Below, piece by piece: positions 46,444 through 56,826 of a DNA stretch of 64,000 bases. The DNA is taken from the NCBI GenBank assembly GCA_016169945.1, contig JADLSH010000277.1, forward strand, positions 1,116,001-1,180,000, in the 5' to 3' direction. How positions within the stretch are numbered: the first letter of the stretch is position 1; each line of letters starts with the position of its first letter. The position numbers and the translations under genes are program-made. The DNA is from Trachythela sp. YZ-2020. Its lineage: Eukaryota; Cnidaria; Anthozoa; Malacalcyonacea; Clavulariidae. The notes under the pieces were generated by a model. That model had not been told where the DNA came from. It searched no databases and saw only the letters and a program-made list of their open reading frames with translations.

Positions 46444-47517
46444 ATGGCGAACTGTTCATATAGTTCTAATCAGTATTTTGCGTTTCCTTCAACGAAAGCC
46501 ACTGTGGGGGGAGAATTTTCCATCAGCTTATACTTGAGATTACAATGAACGCGCTTCTCATTGGTCACACATACAGGATCCCGACAAAATTCTAAGAAGT
46601 TCATCTTCACCTTTCATTGTGAATATTGCAGTCATCGATTTTCTAGCATTTTTTCTATTTTTCGTTCATTCTTTGTTGGTTATCATCCTGTTTGATTCAC
46701 TGCAACAGATCGCAAACGCTCCAATGGTAATCTTGCTCACGCTAATGAATGGACTTTTCGCGATAGTTTCCGTAACTTCATATTTAAGTTTGTCAATCGA
46801 GCGTTTCACTTCAGTTGCATTTCCAATTTGGCATCGAGTTAAAATAACGCCTAGCTCCTGTCTGCCATCTTTGGTTTGCTTCGAGTTGGACGCTAATTTT
46901 ATGTTTAGATGGGGGTATATTTTGTTTTACTCTATTTCCATCATGATATCAAATACATGTATATATATATATATACTCAACGGTTATCTCTTGCCGGAAA
47001 TAATGTTGCTTTAATGATGTTTTTATTAACCATTCTGTTTTACATTGGAGCCTTTATTTCGCCGAGGAAACAACGCAAGGAACTCTGTAGCGAAGCAAAT
47101 GTCAGGATGATGCAAATGCGACTACGAAACGAGCAAAATTTTCTTGGCTATTACTCTACTTCCTGTTTAATCTTGTGAGCTTGTTAGATGTTTTATTTCC
47201 CCCCAGCCCTGTTTTCTAAATTCATATGGCTGCACACTTTTCTAGCCCCTATGGTTATTTTGTACAGCCTGTATACTCTAATTTATATACAATACTTGCA
47301 AATACAATTTATTTTCTGAGTACGAATAAAGGCTTCTTCTTCTAATCCTAGTCTTAATATATTTGATACGTATCGAGTCTTCTGAAACAAACAAACTAAC
47401 TGCATCCGGGCTAACTGCAGTGTCCCTTCATTTTGCTGTAACTCGCTGGTCTATTTTTGGCGTTTTCCGAAATATCGTAAGACATACAAAAATCTCTACT
47501 GCTGTATATTCAATTAA
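46444..47517 (+). pseudogene. Broken rhodopsin-like GPCR, copy C (most complete)
   Basis: The ATG context AAAATGGCGAAC at 46444 matches copy B. The frame at 46619-47014 gives TM2 (FIVNIAVIDFLA), extracellular loop 1, TM3 ending in SLSIERFTSVAFPIWHR (ERF in the DRY position) and the second loop into TM4. A third-loop segment (MQMRLRNEQNF) follows. The gene is then interrupted by an insert at about 47174-47343. TM6/TM7 remains and a WRFPKYRKTYKNL helix-8 segment follow, ending in TAA at 47515-47517. Frameshifts separate TM1, TM2-4 and the end. It is a class A receptor; ligand unknown. Confidence 0.82.
47174..47343 (+). mobile_element. 5'-truncated retroposon inserted in GPCR copy C
   Basis: Relative to copy A, which reads straight through TTTAATCCTTGTCTTA, copy C carries about 170 extra bases ending in AATAAAGG and (CTT)n. 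AATC(T/C)T repeats at both junctions. The ending ATACTTGCAAATACAATT...AATAAAGG(CTT)n is typical of a LINE or SINE 3' end with a microsatellite tail. Confidence 0.75.
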
Positions 47518-48415
47518 TTTTGAGTAGTTTGGAAGTATCTTTGTTATCCTTTCAATTATAAGTGATGGTGAGATTGCCCATGTGAATACATCACAAATTA
47601 CAAAGAATATAGAGTATCAAAATTTCGTTAAACTCAATCACGTGCAAGGATTTCATTTAATTATAATAATCCTCGCTGTTATACGATGTGCTACTGTACA
47701 TTGCTTATTATAGTCATCTACTCATCTGTCTTTCACCTCAGTGACCTGGGTTGGATTGCTGCACAATATGGAATTGTCAGATTATAGTTTCCATTAGTCC
47801 TATGTGTAGAGTTCTTCCATTTCTATTTTACCAAATATTGGAGGTTTTCATGGGTAGTGCAGTTACCTTCTGTAATAACACTTCCAATGGATCAACGAGG
47901 AATGCCTCCCACTTGACCTCTTACGAGGAGAATTTAGAACGGACTATTCAGATTCCACTATAAAGGTACTTTGTTTAGGTGTCCTTCTGTAGTGAGCTGG
48001 TCCTCTACTGGGCCGTGTATTTGGAAGAATATAATCAGAAAGTGATATAAATATCCCTACAAATATAGTTAGTATAACTGAGGTTACCTATTGCAGTAAC
48101 ACTGGACCGCTAGGAAAAACAATTTAGAACTGATATCGATAGTGCACTACATTATGAATGAAGTTAAATGTTTAATTCAGGTTCCTTTCTGTGGTGACAC
48201 AGGATCGATCAATGATAATTCTTACTGGAAGTTAGAATTGATAGATTTTTCCAAAATAGATAAGGTTAGACTTTTCCTTTGGATGCATGGCTGAAATTGA
48301 TTAAAACCAGTCTGTATTGTAAATCTAATTTGACTGCCGTGCACAAAGTAGCTTAATAGCGGGTTATCTATACGTATTTCCAATCGTTTGTGAGCGAGTC
48401 CATGAGCGTTGAATA
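47518..48415. other. Shared GPCR 3' flank, then non-coding stretch
   Basis: The first about 130 bp match the 3' flank of copy A. The rest holds no supported gene. Confidence 0.4.
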
Positions 48416-48560
48416 TTTGTTGGTAATTTAGAAGTATCTTTGTCATCCTTTCAATAAGTCACGGTACATGAGATTGGCCGTAAAAATCCATTACAAATTA
48501 CAAAATATAATATAATATATCAAAATTTCTCAGCTCACAAATTTGATTAAACTCCAAGTT
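48416..48560 (+). pseudogene. 3' end of a fourth GPCR copy (D)
   Basis: GAAGTATCTTTGTCATCCTTTCAATAAG and the following about 100 bp match the sequence just after the stop codons of copies A and C. No receptor coding sequence remains before it, so only the 3' flank of a fourth copy survives. Confidence 0.6.
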
Positions 48561-48867
48561 GTAGCTAGAACTTGAATAAACTTCATCGTGTACTGCAGTC
48601 AGGACTGATGTAGCCCTATGATGTTTAATCCAGTCCTATAGGGCATACTTATTCTGGAAAAAATCGCTTTAAGACAATCCGGATTAATGAAATATCGCAT
48701 GTGCAAAATCTATAAAATTGGGTGAACAGCAGTGGGGCAAACAAACTATCGCGTGAAGTGTATTGAATAATGGTAAAGATATTCTAATGATGTACAGTAT
48801 ACTTGTACCACACTGCTTAATAATTCACGGTAAAAAAATTAACGTGTAGATGTGTATACTGTAGATA

Positions 48868-49868
48868 CCGGGTGGCGCAAAAAGATGTTCTCATTGGTAT
48901 AACACTTAAACAATTAGTTTCTTTGCATTCAGTAATGTTTAACTTAAATTTTGATATACGCCTTGTGCATTTTCATACAATATTGACCGAGATTACCTGC
49001 GTTTAAACTTGAGTAACCATTTTTGGAAGTGTCGAGAATTTGCTAAAAAGGGCCTATTAAACAAATCTGTTCGTTCATTCGGGCCAGGAAGATTACCCTA
49101 TATAACCTCCTGAGTACTATTTATACCTTGCATATATTCTAAACAAATCCAAACTATTTGGTCCTTCTTTAAACGAGGCATATTTATAAAGAAACACGCG
49201 ACGCGACGTTTCTTTCTTGGGCCTTGGCACATTAGAGTTTGATTCCCCAGGGCAAGGGCATGGAATATTTAGAAGAAAACTTTTAATCAAAGTTAATTTT
49301 CATGTATTCCCAAAGATCATAAAACAAAAATAACAGAGCATATCTATTCAAGAAACATTTCTAACTTCAACTTCATTTCATTGAAACGATGTTTGGTAAC
49401 GGTTATCAAATTAGCTTCTCAAACTCATTAATAATTCATGAGCAAAACACAAAGGAAATCACCACCGTATCGTTGTCTTGATACCACGGTAATAAACACC
49501 CATAAATTAACTCAACTTTCGCGTTGAATATCTCTTTAAATACTGGTTTGTTTGAGAAGCTATATCATATACTCGAAGTCGTTTATTATAGTGATTTAAA
49601 AACACCTCAAAGTATGTTAAAAACCTCGGCTAGCGCCTTGTTTTTGAACACACTTTTCGGTGTTTCAAATCACTATAATAAACTCCTTCTCGTGTATGAT
49701 ATATTACTTAATAGGCCATTTTTAGCTATCTCAGTCAATATTGCACGAAAATGCACAAGGCGTATATCAAAAACATTGAGCCCCAATAGCACTGTTTTGT
49801 GACATTTATACAAGATAGTCAGAAACCTTCATATAAGTATCAATGAGAAGAGCCTGCTTTTTCCATTG
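48868..49868. mobile_element. TIR element with a nested hairpin
   Basis: The left arm (48868-49080) includes GATATACGCCTTGTGCATTTTC and GCTAAAAAGGGCCTATTAA. The right arm (49707-49868) has their inverted counterparts (TTAATAGGCCATTTTTAGC, GAAAATGCACAAGGCGTATATC). The outer end resembles GCAAAAAGATGTTCTCATTGG on both sides. Within the loop, 49561-49715 is a separate hairpin (GTTTATTATAGTGATTT and its complement). Superfamily not determined. Confidence 0.65.
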
Positions 49869-50059
49869 TGCTTTTGGTCTATTTATTTAAAAGAAATCTA
49901 TTCAATACAGAATTGAGTTATTCAAATATTGACCAATTAATAAATACTGATTTGCCATGTTTTTGCAGTGTTTAATAGTTACAGTAAAGATATACAGTTC
50001 AATAAATCACGTTTGATACCATTAGTCACACCAATATTCAAAATTATGAACTGTTTGAA

Positions 50060-50252
50060 CTGCCTCGTCCTCAGGCGCGGTTTACATGAAGTATTGCATT
50101 GTGTTGATGTGCGCGCAAAGGAAGATGGGATAAACCCCTGCGCTACTCCTTTGTTGCGATGCAATACTTCATGTAAACCTTTCAATATAGTGACTCGTAT
50201 TGCAAGCGTAATTAGTCTTTTTATTAGCTAACAGCGCCTGGGGACGAGGCAG
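50060..50252. mobile_element. MITE of 193 bp with 9-bp target duplication
   Basis: CTGCCTCGTCCTCAGGCGC at 50060-50078 is inverted at the right end (GCGCCTGGGGACGAGGCAG), one mismatch. An inner pair GGTTTACATGAAGTATTGCA and its complement adds a second stem. CTGTTTGAA flanks it at 50051-50059 and 50253-50261. A 9-bp duplication again points to a Mutator-like group. Confidence 0.92.
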
Positions 50253-50491
50253 CTGTTTGAATGTGCGGGAAACATTCACTAAATTATTCATTTATCCCTG
50301 CATGTAAACAACAAATCACACTGCTTATCTTTGTGCAGAAAATTTCATGATTAAATTGTTATTCAAATACCAAAATAGCCAATATTTAACAAATTGAGTA
50401 ACACTTATGCACACAGCATGACAGATGCACACAGCATGACAGCAGCAAACAGTTTAGTCAGCTTAACTTTTTCGTTCCCTCATTTTTTCAG

Positions 50492-51994
50492 TTACTCAGA
50501 TTCATACAATGAGGATTCTGAAGAGCTCAAGCTATTGTCATCTTCAATATCAACTTCATCAGAATCATCGTGATCAACCAAGTATTCTTTCCAAATCAGT
50601 TGAAGTTGAGATATAGCAAGCTTTTGTTGTGTTAGCACAACAGCACCTTTCAGATAACTCAAGAAGCCATACTTACCCCTTGGTTGTTCAGTGCACCTGC
50701 TCCCACCATCTCCACCATATGGACCGAGCTCTCTGCCCTTGTTGGTGAAGAACATAAGACTATCAACCATCCAACCAGACCCGACTTCAACTTTCACAAT
50801 ACGTTCATTGTTGCGCAGGCTAAACTCATAAACATCACTGTCTTCATCGTCGCCACCATACATGGGTGATTCACCATTACTGTAGAATACTTTCAAGCCA
50901 CCAATGACAGGACGACTGTCCCATAAACGAGTCCAAATCTTCATTCCTTGAATGAATAAAGAAGATTCACGAGTGAATGGTTCATTACCAAATTTGCTTT
51001 GTGTTGGTCCAACATGAACTCGATGTGCATGGATTTTGCAACATCTTTCTTTCGGAAGAGTTCCTTCACGTTCGGTTCCCCATAACTTAACAAGCTCACC
51101 ATCTTGAGCTTCAATTTCTCCCTTTGCTTGCTTTATCAACATCAGAGTTTCACTACCACTAGCATCCTCAAGTTTTTTCAGTGATGAAGGCGACAGACAA
51201 CGACAACGAATGTAATAAATAAGCTTGCTAAGAAGTAAATCTGATTGCTGCTCCTTTTCACATTGATGAGAAACATATTTAAGCACAATGTCTAAAATAA
51301 AGTCCTCTTGTTCTGTGGCTGGTGGTAAAAAATCTCTGCCGTAATCAACAACCAGCAACTTACTTTGCAGAATCTCCACAAGCAATTCAACTGGTAGTGT
51401 GATAAAATCCTCCAACAGACCTACTCGAGCAAAATTTCTAGCAGCATAATTTACCAAAAAGTCCTTCAATTTTCCTGCATGAAACTGTTCTGCGATAATA
51501 AGCATTGCTGGACAGTTAGCTTCATTGATCCTTTCCTTCAGATAATTATGAACCGATTCTCGAATGAAATCCAATTCGACCAACTGCAGGAAATCGCAAG
51601 CCACAAGAACCCTGAGCACATTACTGGGATTTAACTGCAACTTCCCAGTGTAGGCAAAATTAAGTATGCATTTCATTGTTGCCTCATCAAACTGTGTAAT
51701 ATCAATTTCGTCTTCCCCGCTGTAATCGAACATCCCACTGAAATATAAACTAAACGAACTCAACACCAACCTGTGTGTCTTGATTTCGTTGTCCGCTGCA
51801 ACAAGGGTGACATCACAAAATTTGCCTTCTTCATAACATTTATACATGCTTTCTAGCATTTTCTTAGCATGGCTCTCACCATCATTCGAGTAGGTTTTTA
51901 TAGACGTACTGGATAGTTCGTCGTTAACTGTTAACATACCTTCCAAGTACGACAGTAAGGAGTTTTCAATGCTTAGTTGACGGTTTAGAGCCAT
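50492..51994 (-). CDS. BTB-BACK protein with C-terminal jacalin-like domain
   Basis: An intact single-exon frame of 500 codons starts at the ATG at 51994. Residues about 45-150 are a BTB/POZ domain (FCDVTLV, then HRLVLSSFSLYFSGMF, and later FAYTGKLQL). Residues about 155-270 are a BACK domain (AEQFHAGKLKDF...ARNFARV, and a five-helix pattern through YIRCRCLSP). BTB-BACK proteins normally bind Cullin-3 and use kelch repeats to hold the substrate. Here the kelch region is replaced by residues about 335-470. Their pattern (VEVGSGWMVDSLMFFTNKGR, GPYGG-x-GG, then a YLKGA strand) resembles a jacalin-type beta-prism lectin. The tail from about 474 is acidic and serine-rich. Adaptor function for glycan-marked or protein targets is inference. 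The lack of introns may mean a retrocopy. Confidence 0.88.
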   Translation of the reverse strand: MALNRQLSIENSLLSYLEGMLTVNDELSSTSIKTYSNDGESHAKKMLESMYKCYEEGKFCDVTLVAADNEIKTHRLVLSSFSLYFSGMFDYSGEDEIDITQFDEATMKCILNFAYTGKLQLNPSNVLRVLVACDFLQLVELDFIRESVHNYLKERINEANCPAMLIIAEQFHAGKLKDFLVNYAARNFARVGLLEDFITLPVELLVEILQSKLLVVDYGRDFLPPATEQEDFILDIVLKYVSHQCEKEQQSDLLLSKLIYYIRCRCLSPSSLKKLEDASGSETLMLIKQAKGEIEAQDGELVKLWGTEREGTLPKERCCKIHAHRVHVGPTQSKFGNEPFTRESSLFIQGMKIWTRLWDSRPVIGGLKVFYSNGESPMYGGDDEDSDVYEFSLRNNERIVKVEVGSGWMVDSLMFFTNKGRELGPYGGDGGSRCTEQPRGKYGFLSYLKGAVVLTQQKLAISQLQLIWKEYLVDHDDSDEVDIEDDNSLSSSESSLYESE

Positions 51995-52101
51995 AGTGGT
52001 GGTACATATAATTCTGCTGAAGTGTTTTTAAAGACAAAACAGGACAAAATACACACAAATTGTCAAATTTGCTTTTTAAAATGCTTATTCTAATTTCTAA
52101 T

Positions 52102-52858
52102 CAGTGCTTCCACTTTGGCAAAGTAAAATTTTCGCAGAATTTCCTTCCCAAAATCCTAAATTTCCTTCCATTTTTCCTTCCAATTTTTTTTAAAATAGTA
52201 TAATAAATTTTGTATTGTACTGTACTCCCGATGTAAATTGAAGGTGAACTGCAGTATTTTTTGCTCTTTTCGCAGCTGCTTTTGGACCAGGCGCTTGTCC
52301 TGCACGCTTTCTACCCGTTTGCAGTTGACAACCACTTGAAGCTTCATCTTCTGATGAGCTTGACTCAGAAGTTGACTCAATATAAGCCATCATAATTTAC
52401 AAATTACTTTTTTTTGGTTTAGAAATTACAGTTTCCCTTTTTTCGACTGTTTGTTTTAATCAAATTGAGTTCACTGGTTTTAATTTATAAAAACCCTTAA
52501 AAACCCGCGAAAAAAATTGAGCCCGCGTTATTTATGTACAACTCTACTCACCCACTCTCACCCACTGAAGACCTGTTAAGTCCCAAATTACCCCCATTCA
52601 TCCTTGATGGTTATGTAAATATTCGATGTATTATTTTTATACATGTTTTTTAACTCAAAGTTCATAATAAAGTGTTTAACCATTATTAAATTAATAGAAA
52701 TTACTGAAAAAGTTTAAATTGTAAAATTTCCTTCCCTTTTCCTTCGAAATGGCCAAATTTCCTTCCAATTTCCTTCCAAATCTCATTTCCTCTTATTTTT
52801 CCTTCCAAATGCCAAAATATCCTTTTGGAAGGAAATTTCCTTCCGAGTGGAAGCTCTG
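52102..52858. mobile_element. hAT-like non-autonomous element
   Basis: The ends are CAGTGCTTCCACT and the inverse of CAGAGCTTCCACT, a C-A-G-x-G-type hAT terminus. TTTCTAAT (52094-52101) and ATTCTAAT (52859-52866) flank it, an 8-bp duplication with one mismatch. TTTCCTTCC units repeat near both ends. A minus-strand frame (52190-52393) encodes a Ser/Glu-rich then Lys/Arg-rich segment that may be the start of the lost transposase gene; I cannot confirm this. Confidence 0.7.
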
Positions 52859-52866
52859 ATTCTAAT

Positions 52867-53371
52867 ATTCTTGAAAGTTTAGTGCTTCCACTCTCAAAAA
52901 TATGATTTCCTTCAATTGCTCAAAACCCCTTTCATTTTCTATCTTGACAAAATTTATTTCTAAATATTTTTTTCATTTCCTTCCCTTATTTTCTTCTGGA
53001 TTTTGAATAAAATTAACGATTTTAGCTGATAAATAACGTGAAGATTCAAGTTTAAAAACACATTGTATTAATTTATCGTGAATAACGGTGCATTTCTAGA
53101 CTTAAAAGCATCATGGAAGTAGGGGCTCCCTGGCTCCCTCCAATCAAAAATTTCGTTGCTGAACATCGGGGGGGGGTGTACTTTTGACCGGGAGGTCGCC
53201 AAGCGAAGATTAAACTGGGGTTACAAAGTATTGATTATTGTGTAAGTAAAATATTAACCCAGCTTTCTAGTATCTGTAATCTATAGCATTGAATAAAAAA
53301 ATATAGTTGCTTCTCGAGTTTTATTCATAGCAGAAACATAAAACTAATATAAAAAAGGTGAAAACATACTA
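52867..53371. other. Non-coding stretch
   Basis: A partial repetition of the preceding element's GTGCTTCCACTCTC end occurs at 52881. A G run lies near 53168. No gene seen. Confidence 0.4.
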
Positions 53372-53866
53372 CAGTCGAACCTCTACTTACGGACACCTCC
53401 CGGAAGCGGACACCTCTTGTACGCGGACACTGTTTTTGGGTCCCGGCCAATACGCTATTATATTACTATATTTACAACCTCTCCTAGGCGGACACCTCCC
53501 GTAAGCGGACGCGGACACCAAAACAACCTTCCCAAACAACATTACAACCTCTTGTAAGCGGACACACTTGATTTATTTTCTGTTAAATTAATAATTATGC
53601 CGCCTAGTTGACTTAATATAATATTAAATTGGTAATGTTTGTATATATAATCTAGGGACACAAAGGTTTTACGGTGGGGTTTTTAGAGTAAATTTGCAAT
53701 AATACCTGTCAATAATATAGTCATATTAACATCATTATTAAAAGAATCATGTTTCAACAATTACGTAATCAGTTAAATATTAACCAACCTCTCATAAGCG
53801 GACACCTCCCGTAAGCGGACACCAGGTCGTGGTCCCGAGGGTGTCCGCATACGGGAGGTTCGACTG
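53372..53866. mobile_element. pogo/Tigger-like MITE with TA duplication
   Basis: CAGTCGAACCTC at 53372 and GAGGTTCGACTG at 53855-53866 are inverted ends flanked by TA. CAGTCGAACCTC-type ends are characteristic of pogo/Tigger relatives of Tc1/mariner. AGCGGACACCTCCCGTAAGC-like units recur about six times in the interior near both ends. Confidence 0.88.
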
Positions 53867-54025
53867 TAAATGCATGTGCCATGAATAAGTATTCACAATG
53901 CCAACATGTTCATTTTTACTTGTTGTATACATGTTGTAGAGATCGCATTACATGCACAAAGCCATGCCACATTGTCATGTGCTTGTAGTTTATACTAGGT
54001 ATAAATAATACAGTATTATTAAGTA

Positions 54026-54814
54026 CAGGTGTATGTACCATAGAATACCACGGTACCACAGAATACCAGTCTTATTTATTGATCTTACTGAAATTTGGAG
54101 GAAACATACTGTGTACTTTATTTTTGTGAATATACATTAGTTTTAGTTTTAATTGACATATAAAAAATAAAAAATGAATATTTCATAAACATTCTTTAAA
54201 ATAATCAGGATTAACAAAAAATAACATTGTATGTTTTTGATACTTTTTTCCCGCATAATGACTGTAAAATTCTAAAGTTTAAAAATAAGTTTGCAAACAA
54301 GTATAATTTATGTTGATCACTACTTTTTCTATGCAACACAACATTATTACTATACAGGAATCACACCGAGGAAACAATTTTACCATTGAAAATCTGAATT
54401 TTTCAAAATTATTGATAAACCTGGTATACTTTGGTTACACCACTGGTATGCTGTAATGATTTTAGTGTTTACCTTTCACTAAATTAAGTTAGCAATATCA
54501 GTACAGTATTATCACACAACATGACACACCAAATCCTGGTACAATTTGATAAACCGTTGCTTATTTATCTCCGCACTGGTATTCTGTGGTACATTAGAGT
54601 TTGTTCCACAGAATGTTCAATTAAAAAAAAATATTGAAGTCTGTGAAATCTAGCCCAAAAACCCCCAGGAAGAAAAAATATATCGATAAACTATACTAAA
54701 AATATTAAGAAGCCACATTATATATATTTGACAAAAGATATGGAACATGTAAATTTTTGTGGTACTCTGTGGTACTCTGTGGTACTCTGTGGTACTCTGT
54801 GGTACATACACCTG
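54026..54814. mobile_element. TIR element, CAGGTGTATGTACC family, copy 2
   Basis: This is the inverted relative of the 17.8-18.5 kb element, with the same ends (CAGGTGTATGTACCA and GGTACATACACCTG). The GGTACTCTGT unit is repeated four to five times near the right end (54760-54803). The small plus-strand frame at 54728-54919 crosses this repeat and is not a gene. Confidence 0.87.
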
Positions 54815-55113
54815 TATCTGATTTTAAAATATATAAAGTTCACATTCCACAAGAGGCATAAACAAAGTATAAACAAACTGAAACTGCCTGTATTAAGCCG
54901 CAGTATTTATGTAAATTGACTGAAATATTATGTAAATTTCGTCTCTTATTATTACAGGCGTAACCCCCGATTTTATAGCATGTGCGTACAGACCATGGTA
55001 CAGACGCAAAATCCACTACAGTCTACAACAGCTATAATTCTATATCTAGTTTTGTTTTCTCTCGAACGTACTTTTCGGGATGTACGATTTCGCACCAAAA
55101 TGTCGTGCGAGGA

Positions 55114-56278
55114 AGCTGAAATAATTTCACGGTGTCGTCATCGTAATAAATAGAGACCTTAATTACGATGTAGGACGGCAACGCGAACGACGACGGCCAA
55201 AAGAAACTGCTTCAAATAAATCAATTAAATAAAACTTGTCGTGTATTATCAATCGTATGAATTCACTTCAGTTTGTGGAAGTTGAGATAAGCGCTTTTTG
55301 GTTTAGAAGATTTCTACTTCAGTACTGAGCCAATTTGCTGAGTACCACTTCTCGCGTCTTGAAATGCAGACGTTGAACACAAGACGTAAAAATCTGTAGT
55401 TTACCGTTGTAAACAGAGCGAGGATGACGTCTAAAACTCCCGTGGGATTTTAATTATTCATTTCTATTCTAAAATACTATAAATTTCATTGTACTTATAG
55501 CCGTCGTCGTCACGTTGCCGTCTTGAAATCGTAAGGTCTCTAATTTCGCGTAAACAACGCAAACAAAGCCATGCATGCACACATTGTCTCCCACATACAC
55601 CCCCACGTTCCGGCAGGAAGCATATAAGCGGTCATTTCTTTCGATACTTGTAAACTGCCTGATGATTCTTTTACAGATGAAACAGCCTGTTGCAGACAAG
55701 TTTTGAGGTAAGCGAAAATCTATAATATGCTCTAACTATATGTTGTCGAGCACTCTTTGCGTTTCGTAGACCTAAACCTACACGTATATATATATATATA
55801 TATATATATAGTCAAATCTGCAGACATGCATGTTTCGCCGTTCAACGGCTCGTCAGTGCAGCTTGTAACGCAGTCTAGATGTGAGTGACTTCGTATTTAT
55901 ACACCATACTCTTGCTCTCACCAAGCGCATGTGGTACAATACTCAGACACATGCGCATCCAGACATGCGTGAAGTGTCTTGGGCCAGAGTGCTCAAACGA
56001 CCACAAGGTTTAGGTCTACGAAACGCAAAGAGTGCTCGACAACATATAGTTAGAGCAAATTATAGATTTTCGCTTACCTCAAAACTTGTCTGCAACAGGC
56101 TGTTTCATCTGTAAAATAATCATCAGGCAGTTTACAAGTATCGAAAGAAATGACCGCTTATATGCTTCCTGCCGGAGCGTGGGGGTGTATGTGGGAGACA
56201 ATGTGTGCATGCATGGCTTTGTTTGCGTTGTTTACGCGAAATTTATTACGATGACGACACCGTGAAATTATTTCAGCT
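55114..56278. mobile_element. Large fold-back element
   Basis: The left arm (55114-55788, including a 390-bp insert) and right arm (56005-56278) are inverted copies over about 275 bp. Examples are AGCTGAAATAATTTCACGGTG and GCAGACAAGTTTTGAGGTAAG with their complements. The loop holds a (TA)n tract (about 55784-55810) and a TTCGCCGTTCAACGGCTCGTC segment. Open frames in the arms (55469-55699, 55881-56114) mirror each other and are not genes. Confidence 0.87.
55152..55541. mobile_element. 390-bp MITE inside the left arm of the fold-back element
   Basis: AGAGACCTTAATTACGATGT at the left and TAAGGTCTCT at the right are inverted. The pairing continues through ACGGCAACG...ACGACGACGG. AAT flanks both ends, and the opposite arm of the host element shows the uninterrupted site (GTAATAAATTTCGCG), so this is a 3-bp duplication. 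Confidence 0.85.
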
Positions 56279-56717
56279 CTTTTGTTGATGTTTTTTTCTT
56301 TCAAAATACAAAATTTTTCTTCTAAACATAAATTGCATCGTTTTACCAGTGTACGATAAGGGTAAGTTACTAAAAAATTTAGACATCTTGCTAGACATAA
56401 TAGAATGTTATAGGTTTTTGTAGCTGGGAATTTCGAGGGAATTTCAGTGGTCTCAGAACCGGCCTAATATCAAAGGAAGAGAGACGCTTCTGAGACCCTT
56501 GAATTTTTTTTTGCCAAATGGAACTTGCAAACACTCAAATTGCATAATATAATCCTTAACCGGAAAGGGTATCCTTTAATCTCTTGATTATCCCGTGTGT
56601 TTGAAATGTCATTTTCAATATACTCGTAGCTCAACTCGCGCGGTAAAACAAGAGTGCAATATTACAGGATATGATTGTTGCGGTGTCAAATGCAAATGCG
56701 AAACATATCTCTCTTCA

Positions 56718-56724
56718 TCACGTG
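56718..56724 (+). promoter_or_regulatory. Possible CLEAR-type E-box upstream of DNase II
   Basis: TCACGTG lies about 103 bp before the DNase II ATG, matching seven bases of the CLEAR consensus GTCACGTGAC bound by TFEB-family factors that control lysosomal genes. DNase II is lysosomal, so the match is suggestive. A 7-bp match can also be chance. Confidence 0.25.
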
Positions 56725-56826
56725 CAAACCACATGTACCGGAAGCGTTGTAATTGTCAAATGGTTGCATATCACTTTCACATCATAATAAATTCAGTTTC
56801 ATTATCGAAATTTTAGTGAGATAAAC

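Noticed and set aside
55881..56114. 77-codon frame and its counterpart at 55469-55699
   Set aside because: They are in the two arms of one fold-back element and mirror each other.
56595..56816. Cysteine-rich 73-codon frame just before DNase II
   Set aside because: No signal peptide or conserved Cys spacing; it lies in the likely promoter and 5' UTR region.
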